Source: Trichostrongylus colubriformis
Taxonomy: Eukaryota; Nematoda; Chromadorea; Rhabditida; Trichostrongylidae
Length of the DNA stretch: 64,000 nt
Direction of reading: 5' to 3'
Assembly (NCBI GenBank): GCA_963978905.1
Contig: OZ022259.1
Span: 50,300,727 to 50,364,726, forward strand
The notes beneath the pieces were generated by a model, which was not told the DNA's origin, did not search any database, and saw only the letters and a program-made list of their open reading frames with translations. Each line of letters opens with the position of its first letter. The first letter of the stretch is position 1. Position numbers and translations under genes: made by a program. Positions 23,804-35,100 of the stretch are shown one piece after another.

Positions 23804-26800
23804 GGCCGCGTTCAGACTTTGCGATTCTGCGATTTTGCGATTTTGCGATTTTACGATTTTGCGATTTTGCGATTCTGCCTTTCTAGCAGGACTTCCTTTA
23901 GTACTTTGTTTATTGTGAGCGTGTTCAACTTAGATTTATGTTTGTTTTGTGTTTTATGTGTGTGCTGTGTGTGGGTGGTGTGTTTTGGCGTGCATGTTGT
24001 TCATAGTTATTGATTTACATTTACTATGGTCTTGCCAGTTGCTGTATAATGTTTACTACCTTCTTTTAACCCATATTTGTTCCTTTTTCAGAGTCGATAC
24101 CTTCTTATTCGATGTGATTCAATTTGCTGGAGATGTTATTTTGTAATTTTTTAAAATATGGAGATGTTATTCATTATCGCAATTATCGCACGTAAATCCG
24201 GTAAGTTTATCTGAATTCTTGCTGCTCCTAGTGATTTAGACCTTCTTTCTCTATTTGTAAGAGCTTGTTTGTGTTTGTAGCTGTCAGCTTGGGCCGAATT
24301 TGGGTGACTTCATCAATACTACCCCACACTTTTTACCTTGCAATCGAAATGTTACAGAATTGCGCAGTATTTTCAAACCGTTGTTTTAGTGATGTTTCGA
24401 AAATATTGTCTTCTGACTGTATGCATAACATCATGACAGTTGCTGTGAACAGATATGATGTTTTTCAACGAAGGTACGTGTTTTCAACTACGCTTTCATA
24501 TGAAGTACAATAATATCTCCATCATCAGTATTCTTACTTTTTTGCTTCGCTTTATTTTCATAATTCCCGGTGAGTGCCTTTTTATTGCAGGTTGACGCGT
24601 TTTCACGTTAATACGAGTATAGAAAATGAGATATTCAAATTCAGTGCTAATAGAACCCCAGATGGGAAGTATGTACAGCGTGACTTCGCTTTTGCTTCAT
24701 GATTGCACATTAATATTTCTATCAAATCGTAGCCTGACGACATTGCAGGTTGATCATGTTGATGTTGTTGTTGTGTTGATGTTTCTTGACGATGTTTTTA
24801 ATCGGTGTGACTTTAATTGATGTTTTTTGTTGTTGTGTACATAAGTGAAGCTATATTTGCAAATATGAAGAAAATGCACCTACAAATGTAAAGAAAATGA
24901 TTCAATAAATTGTTGTCTATCGTCCACTTTGCAGTTTTGCAGCGAGTACGTCAGTACGAATGAGGTCAGCCAAAAAAGACATTTTCACGTTTTATCTGTA
25001 AACATTTTTCACCAGTGGTTGTTTTGAAGGAGATTTGGCTGGGTTTTATTCTCTCACATCTCAAGTTGACGATGGCAGAGCTTCAAACACTTCGAAAAGC
25101 CTTCTTGTCAAACGGTAACAACGGTCTTCTCGATCCATGGAGTCTGTGGTTCATGGAGAATTCGTAGCATATTTCCTTTTTATTATATTTTTTGGAAGAC
25201 TGGTTTCTCAGCATTGGCCATATTTCCAAGATTATTATAAATCTATTAATTAAATCGAGAGCCTGAGAAATCACAGATGGTTTCGAGAATCACACACGTA
25301 TATCACTTACTTTCTTCACTATAATAAATACACATTATGCAAGCCTTTTTAGGGCACCAACTATCGTACGCTTTCCCAGTCATAATACATGGAATTCCTT
25401 GCATCTCTTTACACTCTTGCTCTAGCTTACTACGTAGAGGAGGGGGAGTCCAGACAAAGAGCACTTCCATTATACAGACATGGTAGTCAGCCCAAACGAG
25501 TGTACAAACGAGCCGGCATGCTCGGACGAGGGTATACAGCTCGAGCCTGTGAGCAACTAAATATAAAGATAAAGTAGCTTTGTGTGCTCCCTTTCTCTCG
25601 ATCACCTTAAGTAATGTATAAAACGTGTATTGGCTCTCTTGCATTGGATGGGTGAAGTGAGAATTGGCTGACCTCATTCGTACTGACGTACTCGCTGCAA
25701 AACTGCAAAGTGGACGATAGACAACAATTTATTGAATCATTTTCTTTACATTTGTGGGTGCATTTTCTTCATATTTGCAAATATAGCTTCAATATGTACA
25801 CAACAACAAAAACATCAATTAAAGTCACACCGATTAAAAACATCGTCAAGAAACATCAACACAACAACAGCATCAACATGATCAACCTGCAATGTCGTCA
25901 GGCTACGATTTGATAGAAATATTAATGTGCAATCATGAAGCAAAAGCAAAGTCACGCTGTACATACTTCCCATGGGGTTCTATTAGCACTGAATTTGAAT
26001 ATCACATTTTCTATACTCGTATTAACGTGAAAACGCGTCAACCTGCAATAAAAAGGCACTCACCGGGAATTATGAAAATAAAGCGAAGCAAAAAAGTAAG
26101 AATACTGATAATGGAGATATTATTGTACTTCATATGAAAGCGTAGTTGAAAACACGTACCTTCGTTGAAAAACATCATATCTGTTCACAGCAACTGTCAT
26201 GATGTTATGCATACAGTCAGAAGACAATATTTTCGAAACATCACTAAAACAACGGTTTGAAAATACTGCGCAATTCTGTAACATTTCGATTGCAAGGTAA
26301 AAAGTGTGGGGTAGTATTGATGAAGTCACCCAAATTCGGCCCTAGCTGACAGCTACAAACACAAACAAGCTCTTACAAATAGAGAAAGAAGGTCTAAATC
26401 ACTAGGAATCAGCAAGAATTCAGGTAAACTTACCGGATTTACGTGCGATAATGAATAACATCTCCATATTTTAAAAAATTACAAAATAACATCTCCAGCA
26501 AATTGAATCACATCGAATAAGAAGGTATCGACTCTGAAAAAGGAACAAATATGGGTTAGAAGAAGGTAGTAAACATTATACAGCAACTGGCAAGACCATA
26601 GTAAATGTAAATCAATAACTATGAACAACATGCACGCCAAAACACACCACCCACACACAACACACACATAAAACACAAAACAAACATAAATCTAAGTTGA
26701 ACACGCTCACAATAAACAAAATACTAAAGGAAGTCCTGCTAGAAAGGCAGAATCGCAAAATCGCAAAATCGTAAAATCGCAAAGTCGCAAAATCGCAGAA

Positions 26801-26861
26801 TCGCAGAATCGCAAAATCGCAGAATCGCAAAATCGCAGAATCGCAAAGTCTGAACGCGGCC
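23804..26861. mobile_element. 3,058-bp foldback element, Harbinger-like, TSD TAA
   Basis: The inverted arms are about 1.17 kb (23804-24971) and 1.20 kb (25666-26861) around a 694-bp unique loop. The ends are GGCCGCGTTCAGACTTTGCG. The flanks are TAA (23801-23803 and 26862-26864). The duplicated segment has the uninterrupted site at about 46978-46984, proving insertion. Just inside each end is an 8-bp tandem repeat (TTGCGATT/CTGCGATT), 7 units at left and 12 at right, as expected of reiterated transposase-binding sites. No transposase is encoded. The terminal sequence and triplet duplication match five smaller MITEs in this window, so it is probably a large non-autonomous member of that family. 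Confidence 0.9.
25303..25500 (-). other. Exon-like sequence inside the foldback loop
   Basis: On the minus strand an open frame from an ATG near 25472 reads MEVLFVWTPPPLRSK and continues through a Cys-containing stretch with CKEMQGIPC and WCPKKACIMC, ending at a consensus donor (AAA|GTAAGT). The loop is unique sequence between long inverted arms, so this could be a captured host exon. On the plus strand of the same loop, an ATG at 25073 opens a 31-codon frame (MAELQTLRKAFLS). Neither is recognised. Confidence 0.3.
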
Positions 26862-26915
26862 TAACCAATGTTCCTTATTTGTCCCCTCCGTCTTCAATTA
26901 GTAGTAAGAATCTAA

Positions 26916-27983
26916 CTAGGGAAGGTATTTTACTTCTAATGGAACTTTGAAATGAGACCCGGGGGGATCGGTAGAGCTTCGAACGCTGATTATAACTGTG
27001 AAAACCAAAATTGCCAAATGGCATCCTGAAGCGAATTACGAGGGGTCAAATTTTGCCTGTGACTTGCCTGTGACATCTCAATGACGAGGCGCTTCGTCAT
27101 CAGCATGACTAGCGCAGAGCCAGTAATGGCCTCCGTGGCGGTTCTGCAAGCGCGAGGCGTGGGTTTGCTTCCCGCCGGTGCGGCTTTTTTTTGCATTTTG
27201 TGTTTCATTGTCACTAAGTGGTTTTCTTTCACTTCTAAACGTTTCCTTGTATGATACTCGTGAGGGGTCGAATTACCACTCTGTGCAGATTTCCAGCCGG
27301 ATCCAGTTTTTGGCCCAACTTCGGAAAATTAGGGGTGGCCAGGGGTCAAGTAGGAGTTTTTGAATTCCCTTCCACAAAAAATCCTGCAAGCTGAACAGGA
27401 TTACCTAAACATACCTATCACACTTGCCCATCACTCTAAACGCACGTAACAAGCGCCAAATAAGAGCATTTGCTGGGCAAGGGTTCTCCTTTGTTAAATG
27501 GGTTGCCAGCCAATAGCCCTTTTTCCGAGATTTGGTCAAATTCTCGCACTGGTTGAAAACTTGTCCCATAGGGCGATTTGATCTCCTGAACACGAAAATC
27601 ACACTGGTTTTGCGTGAAAACGTATGGCTCGCGCGCTATGGGCTCCCAAACATACCATGAAATGGTATTATTCTTTTTTTCAGAAAAACCTTCATAACTT
27701 CATTCAGGTAATGGTTTGACAGATTCTGAATACAGATTTCAGATCAGCATTTAAAAGCGCGTACAGTGGTATGTTTCTCATTGCAAATGGCCATTTCGAC
27801 AAACCGTCTGATGCAAAGTGCCTCGCCAATGAGGTGTCACAGGCAAACTTTGACTCCTCGTAACTCGCTTCAGGATGCCATTTAGCAATTTTGATTTTCA
27901 CAGTTATATTCAGCGTTTGAAGCTCTATCGATGCCTCCGGGTCTCATTTCAAAGTTCCATGGGAAGTAAAATACCTTCCCTAG
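26916..27983. mobile_element. 1,068-bp foldback element, TSD TAA
   Basis: The ends are CTAGGGAAGGTATTTTACTTC and its complement, extending through GAACTTTGAAATGAG. The flanks are TAA (26913-26915 and 27984-27986). The empty site in copy 2 is ATCTAAGATAG at about 47031-47040. The interior is not coding but contains a tRNA-like stretch (27129-27175). It lies only about 50 bp from the 3,058-bp element. Confidence 0.85.
27129..27175 (+). pseudogene. tRNA-like remnant inside the 1,068-bp element
   Basis: TGGCCTCCGTGG resembles a pol III A box (10 of 12 positions), GCAAGCGCGAGGCGTGGG an anticodon/variable region, and GGTTTGCTTCC a B box with two substitutions, followed by a T run. No cloverleaf closes well, so this is a decayed tRNA-derived piece rather than a gene. 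Confidence 0.35.
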
Positions 27984-28319
27984 TAAGATAGACAACAAAT
28001 ATGTGTGCATATCCATATGCATGATGGTCGGGCCCAACCCGCTCCTTCTTCTGTTGGAGATTTTTTTTGTTTGAGAAAAGACCCTTTTTCGCAGCGACCC
28101 TGTTTTGGTGCTATCAATTATTTTCCAATCATCGCAGACGATGATGAATTACCTGTATGAACACAATGCTACAAATTATTGAACTCCATCATTCACTTTT
28201 CCGTTCATTCCGTGTCAATTTCAGTACTTCTTCCAGAGCCAAACCTCTCCTCGATGGTCAGTTGGACACAGCCATCAACTTCATAATAGCATCACATAGA
28301 CTGTTATTTTTGTGTTTTT

Positions 28320-28880
28320 ATTTTTATATTATTGACCTCTTTGTGGGAATCACTGCTGCTCGTCAACTATACGAATCGCTAGCGGAAAGGCACAGCTCAC
28401 AAATTAAGGGCAGACAGGCGGCCATTGCACAGAATTATAGCGCTTTTTTCTTGGCTTTTGCCGGGTCCCTTACCAGGTCACATTTGTGTTGTACATAATT
28501 GTTCGTTCATTACCATTTCTCACGTAGAGCCTGTGTTGCTTGCTTGTCTACTGAACTGGATTTACGGTAGACGTTTTACCCTCAACTACTTCAGAAAATC
28601 GTGCTAGCACCCTTTTATCGATGTTGCCCTTAGAGTGCGAAAGAATCATTAACTATGTGCATTATAGTCAGACTTTTATGTTCCTTGTTTCCTTCTTTTG
28701 ACTTCTTTTTATTTTTTAAAGATTATCCCCACAATCCTTTATTCTCATAGTATCGGCCTTGGTCCGTTCATGCTCTGATTCATAATGGTTTCCTCCGCGT
28801 TTCCAAAAACTTTTTACGTCCTCATGAAGGCCTTCAAATAACAATAGAATAGAATGGAATAACAGATAACAATAGAATAG
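28320..28880 (+). pseudogene. Remnant of a plus-strand membrane-protein gene (copy 1)
   Basis: An exon-like stretch to about 28491 reads IIDLFVGITAARQLYESLAE, ending near CTTACCAG|GTCACA. In copy 2 the equivalent stretch (47350-47500) is frameshifted. The last exon, open in copy 2 at 47803-47918, is disrupted here (28713-28830). Each copy therefore retains a different exon, and neither gives a complete gene. It lies directly upstream of transporter gene A in the same orientation. Confidence 0.4.
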
Positions 28881-29070
28881 AATAGAGCAATAGAATAGTT
28901 TGAATAGAATGTCATTCCGTCGCCAATGCCGATTTATCATAACACCTGGTGATGGTACTGTAAAGTGGGCGTGACTAGGGGAATAGGGTGAACCCGATAG
29001 GCACAGGCCAGAGTTTGACCCACAATCATACACAACCTCAAGTCGCTTGTCCTCAAAACTAAACATGAAC

Positions 29071-29078
29071 CATTTTAG
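29071..29078 (+). promoter_or_regulatory. Candidate trans-splice acceptor for gene A
   Basis: CATTTTAG lies about 60 bp upstream of the first ATG. The same place in gene D has ATTTCAG (48091-48097). In nematodes such a site in front of a start codon commonly receives a spliced leader. No 5' exon was found upstream in either copy. Confidence 0.35.
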
Positions 29079-29133
29079 CTGGTCTAGTCGCTGATTCCAC
29101 CTGTAGCTGCCAATTTTCCTCTGATTGCTGTGT

Positions 29134-32100
29134 ATGAGGATGAAACAGAACCAAAAATCGAAGAAAGGCTTCTTTCGGAAGTATTTTCTGGAAGGTTTGT
29201 CGATTCTTGAACAGGTGGAAGCTTGTCTGATATTCAAAAATGAATAAAACCCCTCCTTAGGCCAACACTTGAATAAGAGCTCTGCGCTGCGGGAGTTACC
29301 GAAAGACGCCGATTTTTTGGATGTCATTCTGATCAAGTATAGAAAATATGTTGCCGTATTGATACCAGTGGTAGTAATGCAGGTAGAAGTTTCCAATTCA
29401 AAATCACTTCCTTATTTCCATATTCACTCAGACTTGTTCGTTATTCATTCCCTTATTGCAAACTGGTCTTTAAATATTGAGCTAAGACGCTGCTTTACCT
29501 TCCATTCATTTTGTGATAGTAATGCGAATTAATGCCACTAGCTTCCATTATTCCAAATTTGCTATAAGTGTATTGGCATGACTGTCAATTTTTCAAAGGA
29601 TCACCGATTTTACCATTTCAAACGTCAGAGCCTAATTAGGGGTACAGGATGCGGCATGTGTCGGATGAGTGCTCTCAGCAAGAGGATCGAATGCAGCCAA
29701 TCCACCTGAATCTCCGACTTGCCTGGATGAACCATTTGAGGCTCTGGTTGCTCAGCACAATAACCATTTCAATAATTACATAAATTAAATTGAATTAAAC
29801 GCGCCTTAGGACATCACATCAAGTTATGGCCTCAAAAATTCCTTGTTTTTTTTTGATCATTATTTTCTCTATTTTTGTGTGCGCAACATCTTTAATGTTC
29901 TGTCGTTTCGGTATAATTGATTAGAATATTTAGACATTTTGGTGGTTAACGGCTATTCGTTACTCATGGCTTTCACTTTATCGTACACACTGGCAACTTC
30001 CAGCTATTATGTTACTTGAATCGACCGTAGCAGGTCAGATCCCTTTTGAAAAGTATTTTAACAAGTACTGCTCGAAGGAATCGACCACGGAAACTGAGTT
30101 TTTCTCTTACCCATACGTTTATATTGTATTTGCCAAATGTGGGCCACATACAAAGTTTCACGCGAAAATATGAGTCTGGCTAAGATACAGCACCACAAAT
30201 TCTCAGCCGAGTGGGCGGGGCCTCCGAGCAAGTGCCCACCCAGTCGTCCACCGTGGTCGGAGACGCATTGTAGGAAGAGAAAGTTACAAAAAAACAGCCC
30301 CACTCTCCGTTCCCAATTCCGGCGCACGACGTGAAGGGACTTTTAATCGGAAGCCCCGCCCACCTGTCCAAGAACTTGGGAAGGTGAATCTTAGCCGAAT
30401 TCTCGTTCTTTCGCAAGGAGAACTTGGCATGTGGCTCTTACTGGGCAGATACAACATAAACATAAGGGTAACAAAGAAACTCATTTTTCCGTGGACATTC
30501 CTTCGATAACATACTCTCCAATTACTTTATTGAGCAAAATAAACAGGACTGCCAACAAGACTGGGGACTGGCCCACGGTTTTCGTTTATGTGCTCATTTG
30601 GGACGGTTCCAGCAAAATCTGTTGGGAAAAAACCTGGTAATGTCAGAGCTCTTCTGCACTATTCCTCCAACCACTTCCGAAAAAGTCATATTCGGGCACA
30701 TGTTTGGCGCATTGTAGCAAAACCATTCAACTTGAAAATATCCCAAATTTTGCCAGATTGCCAAATCCTTTCGTTCGGATGACAAAGTCATTCGATTTCG
30801 AAAAGTTGTACGAACCAATTCAATGATAGTTTCTTTTAGATTAACCACCATGTACTGAGGTTCTTTGATTTCTCCGGACCATCCTATGGTACTGGGAATG
30901 GCAGTCCGCAGTCCATTAATCATTCCGGGGTGTCGAACCTGACCGCAATTGCCACTTGTAACAGCGCGCACTGTCATTGCTCTATGAAACATCTCACCAG
31001 GACAATTCAACTTCTTTTAGGCATGACTTCTGAAGGCGGTGGAGCTGTTGCATTTCCTGTCATGACGGTGGCATTGAAACTTGCTCCGGATGTGGCCAGA
31101 GATTTCTTGTTGATTGCTCAAGCAATAGGTGAGCCTTCTTATGGAATCTCCTATACCTTTTCCTTTGGAATTCTTCTGAAATAACAATTTTCAACTGCTT
31201 TTGCAAAAGAAAGTCTATGAAAATTGTTATTTCTCTGGAAGAGGTAGAGGTTACAGGAAAATTCCTACTGAACAAATAATCAAGTGTTGCTCTATCTTAG
31301 CATACTTACATCTTGTCCGAGGTGACGAAAATGCTAGATGCGCCGTTCAGATCAGCTCTAATCATAGATGGTTCATAATGGGGCCATTGTCAAAATGGAT
31401 TTGCCAGTTTCTTCTTTTAGAAATGACATGTGCCATGTTTGTAATCGTCTTCATGAATGTACAAATCGAAAAACATGCCATCGTTTTTGGTATGATCGGT
31501 GCCGTGCCGGGATTTGTTTTCGGTTCTCTCGTGGTAGGTAGGCCATTTTGAGGAGTTGCTTGAATCTGAGATGATCAAGTTCTCATCGTAAAATGTGTAT
31601 AGAATATCAGCTTCCAGTAATAGATGTTGTCTCCAACTGTGGTTCCAGATTGATCCCTTTTTCACCGTACCTCAGAAGAAAATGCTATTTGATTCACTTT
31701 CGTCTTCATTCGCTATTGCTCTATATTTGGTGAACACAGAGAAGAAACGTAAAACTTACCCTGTGATCCCGGAATTCAAGCCATGGAAGGCATTCGTGTT
31801 GTCTTGCACAGCATTTGTAGGAGGTAAGCGAATGAATGATTGTAATTACTATCACACAGATGGTAGTCATGCAACAAAGTTAAGAGTAAACATCAATCAA
31901 TATCTAGGCGGTTACTCAAAGGCAGTAGTAGAGATAATTTGAAGCGTGTATGAAAAATACACTTAATATGAATTTTGAGGGGCTTAGTAGAATGGCAATT
32001 AGAAAAAGCAAAATGAAACGATCAAAAGCCAAAAACTGAGGCCTTTTTCTCGCCTTGATTTTCAAATTCCGTCGGTAGAGCGTCAACCACGGTCGAGCCG

Positions 32101-35100
32101 GCATAAGAAGGGTAGTATACGTTCTCTACCGAGAATTGCGCCGCAGTAAATCTTCCCAGGCTCCTGTCGTGCTGCCAAATTTTAAAATTTTTATTTATCA
32201 ATTGAACTTAAGATTAATTTTTTAATTTTTTAAATTTTATTCTCACTGTAGGAGCTCCTCATCAACCTTACTCTTGTCATTTTCTTGAATCAAGGGGCAT
32301 ATGATAATGCTGAGATCAAGAAATCAGCCAGGGTATATGGAACCATTCTCCAATTTCTTCTCTATTTATATAAATAACATTTACATTTCTTCTTATATGC
32401 TACATCTCCAAAGATTTTTGAACCATCTTATATTCCTCATGGAAGTTCTACTGATTTAACAAAATGATTTAACGAATTTAACCAATTTAACAAAGACCCA
32501 CATTCCAGGTATTTTCACTGCCTTCACCGGATCAGGCATTGACATCTGCATATTCTCGATAATCACTCTACTATTTCGGGTCACTGAGAAGACCGCTACA
32601 CCGACAACTATTGTGCTTGTGGGTGAGCCTCCAACTGCTATTGTAACGCTATTGCAAGCAGGGTCAAGCCTCTGTTGAGGAATCCTCAACGGGGGGGGGT
32701 CGTATTTGGTCCGCTAGGAGGGGGGGGGGTCGTAATCGTTGAGGTAGGCAGTGATCAAGATTTTCTCAGGCACAGGGTCTCAAGAATAAGGGGAGAACTG
32801 ATAAAACTGACTAATTGGGTTCGAAGCCAAAACTAGTTTAACTTAATCGACATGGAAACCTCATGTATGGCGCGATCCACAACGAAGCCGGCCAGTGCCA
32901 ATAACCCTTTCGTTGGTCCGCTGACACCGAAACCACGTACAGAGGCACCTCCGAAATTCACCGATTAACCGTGGAAAGCGACATCTATCAACGCGTACCA
33001 CCGTGGAGTAGCTGATATGGACTTATTTCATATCTTACTACGATTGCAAGTACGTAATCTGGTGTTAGCGGCCACTATGCGGTCCGGAAAAACGTTTGTA
33101 TTCATTGAGAGTGTGGATGAAATCCTCATGCATGGCGCATCCCACACAGAAGCTGACCAACGCTTCTCGCCCTCCCACTAGGCCTCCGAGAGCGAAGGAT
33201 ACATACTAGAGAAATTTCAGTAACGATGAATCAATTTTCGAAAGAAACTTGAGAAGATCTCACAAATTCACGAAAAAAAATCTCAACTGGCTTTCCTGGA
33301 TTTTTCTTGCTTCTTTGTGGAGATATGGCATAGCTCAGGGGGTCATTCAAAAGCGGCAATCTCGTAGATCCCGGGCATTCGGGAACGCACTCATATGGTT
33401 AAGATTGAAGGAAGTTATGACCTACTGAAGTGGAACACTTCAATTTTTAAAAATTTTCCTTATCTAATCTTCGTCTGGCTTCCCTCAAAATAACTTCCTT
33501 CGTTTTGAAGATATGGCATAGCTCAGGCGGTCCTTCGAAAGCGGCAACCTCGCGGACTCCGCTTCAACGAATCGCACACATATGGTTGAGTCTAAAGGAA
33601 GTTATGACCACTTGAAGCCAATAGATAGGTCTGAGGGAGTTATTAGGAAAACAGTTTACAGCTGTTTGAAAGTTGGGCTCTAGGTAAAGTTTGAAGTATT
33701 TCAAAAATGTCGGAATTAAGTATGGGGAAGATATCGCGCTCCATTCACATTGCGACGCAACTGCACCTATTACTTTTTCGCGCATATGCACAGCGACTCG
33801 TTGTTCTTCTCTCATGTTTCTCCACACCTCTTAAATTAATCTCTTAGTTCCGTAGGTGTATCCATACAACCCTATTCCCATGGAAAAGGAACGCGTCAGG
33901 AACTTCTGCGTATTTTTCGCTTTTTTTTGCGTGTTTATGCGCTCTTAGTATGTTTTCATGACAAAATCAAACTTTGTATCCAACTTCGCTTGTCCTTTTG
34001 ATGGCTCTTCGTCATCTTTTCTCTCGATTTTTAGGTTGCACGTTCTTTTGGATGGTTTTGTTTCAATTTTCTGCCTTGTTTTTCCAACCTTTATGACGTC
34101 ATTTTCTAAATTTTGCCTAACCGCTGCTCTGCCATAGTTTTCGTCCCTAGCCACATTTTTTCTTCATACACTGGACCTCGTTTGTAACGTATCAGAAACT
34201 TAAAAAAAGTTTTGGTATAAGGTCGCAGTATTCACAGTTTAATGCCTTTTTATGACCACCCTTAGTGGTTCCAAAGCAGCTCGCTTACTATTAACAATTA
34301 CAGAGTAAGGGGGGGGGGGGGTCGTATGGAGGCCTCTTTTGGGGGGGGGGGGTCGTATTTTTTGAAAATTTTCCTCAACTAGACGCTTGACCCTGATTGC
34401 AAGGTCCAATGGTCGGAAGGCCGCAGCCAGGGTACAGTCGAGGATTCTCCGACAGGGAGGTCGTATTTGACCGGATAGAAGGGTGAGGGGGTCGTACCAT
34501 CAGAGGTCAGCGATAAGCACTGAAATCCAAATTTTCGATAAGCAGATGAGAAAGAAAAGATATTCCACCGCAAATCCGTGTAACAAAATGTAAAATAAAT
34601 ATCTTTTTGCTTCAGGAAAGGATATATAGCAATAAAGCGCATTGCAGCTATGCAATCCGGCATCAATTACTAGTATTGTAGAGGTCAAAAAAGGGGATCG
34701 CATTTGGTCGTCGTAAAGGGGGAGGGCGACTGAAGCGGCTATTTGACTCGACACATGGGAGTATTTTGGCCGCAGTAGTGACATTTGTAGGGAAGGTGGC
34801 TTGGGTTGCTCTCGTTTTGAGATCGGTCTCAATCTGAGCCTACAGAATCTTACATCAGTGCCCCTTGGCTAGGCTGATGAATGAAAGCCAGCCATTGCAT
34901 GTACGTTCACTGGACTGCAGATCATTCAGTGATATGACTTGAATACGCAAACATAGCTCCTCGATTCTGAATGTTAGCTAAGTGCTTGGCGTATCTTCTT
35001 GCAAGAGCGATTGGTCCCGGTCCACTTTTTCAACTGTTATTTTAATATTTAATGAGTATTTATGAGCCATTGTTCGCACTCTAGGATTGAACTCGATAAT

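Noticed and set aside
23819..24146. Phe/Arg/Asp-rich repetitive frame and the following Cys/Val-rich frame
   Set aside because: They translate the 8-bp subterminal repeat and arm of the foldback element, and the same peptides appear inverted at 26479-26830.
28157..28498. 113-codon frame as first exon of gene A
   Set aside because: The homologous stretch in copy 2 is frameshifted, and gene A has a conserved short first exon at 29134-29194.
30594..31010. 138-codon minus-strand frame in an intron of gene A
   Set aside because: It lies entirely in an intron that gene D shares, where the homologous frame is broken; no independent evidence.
33310..33610. Pair of tRNA genes suggested by TAGCTCAGG words
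   Set aside because: No B box or cloverleaf; explained as a tandem repeat inside a transposon.
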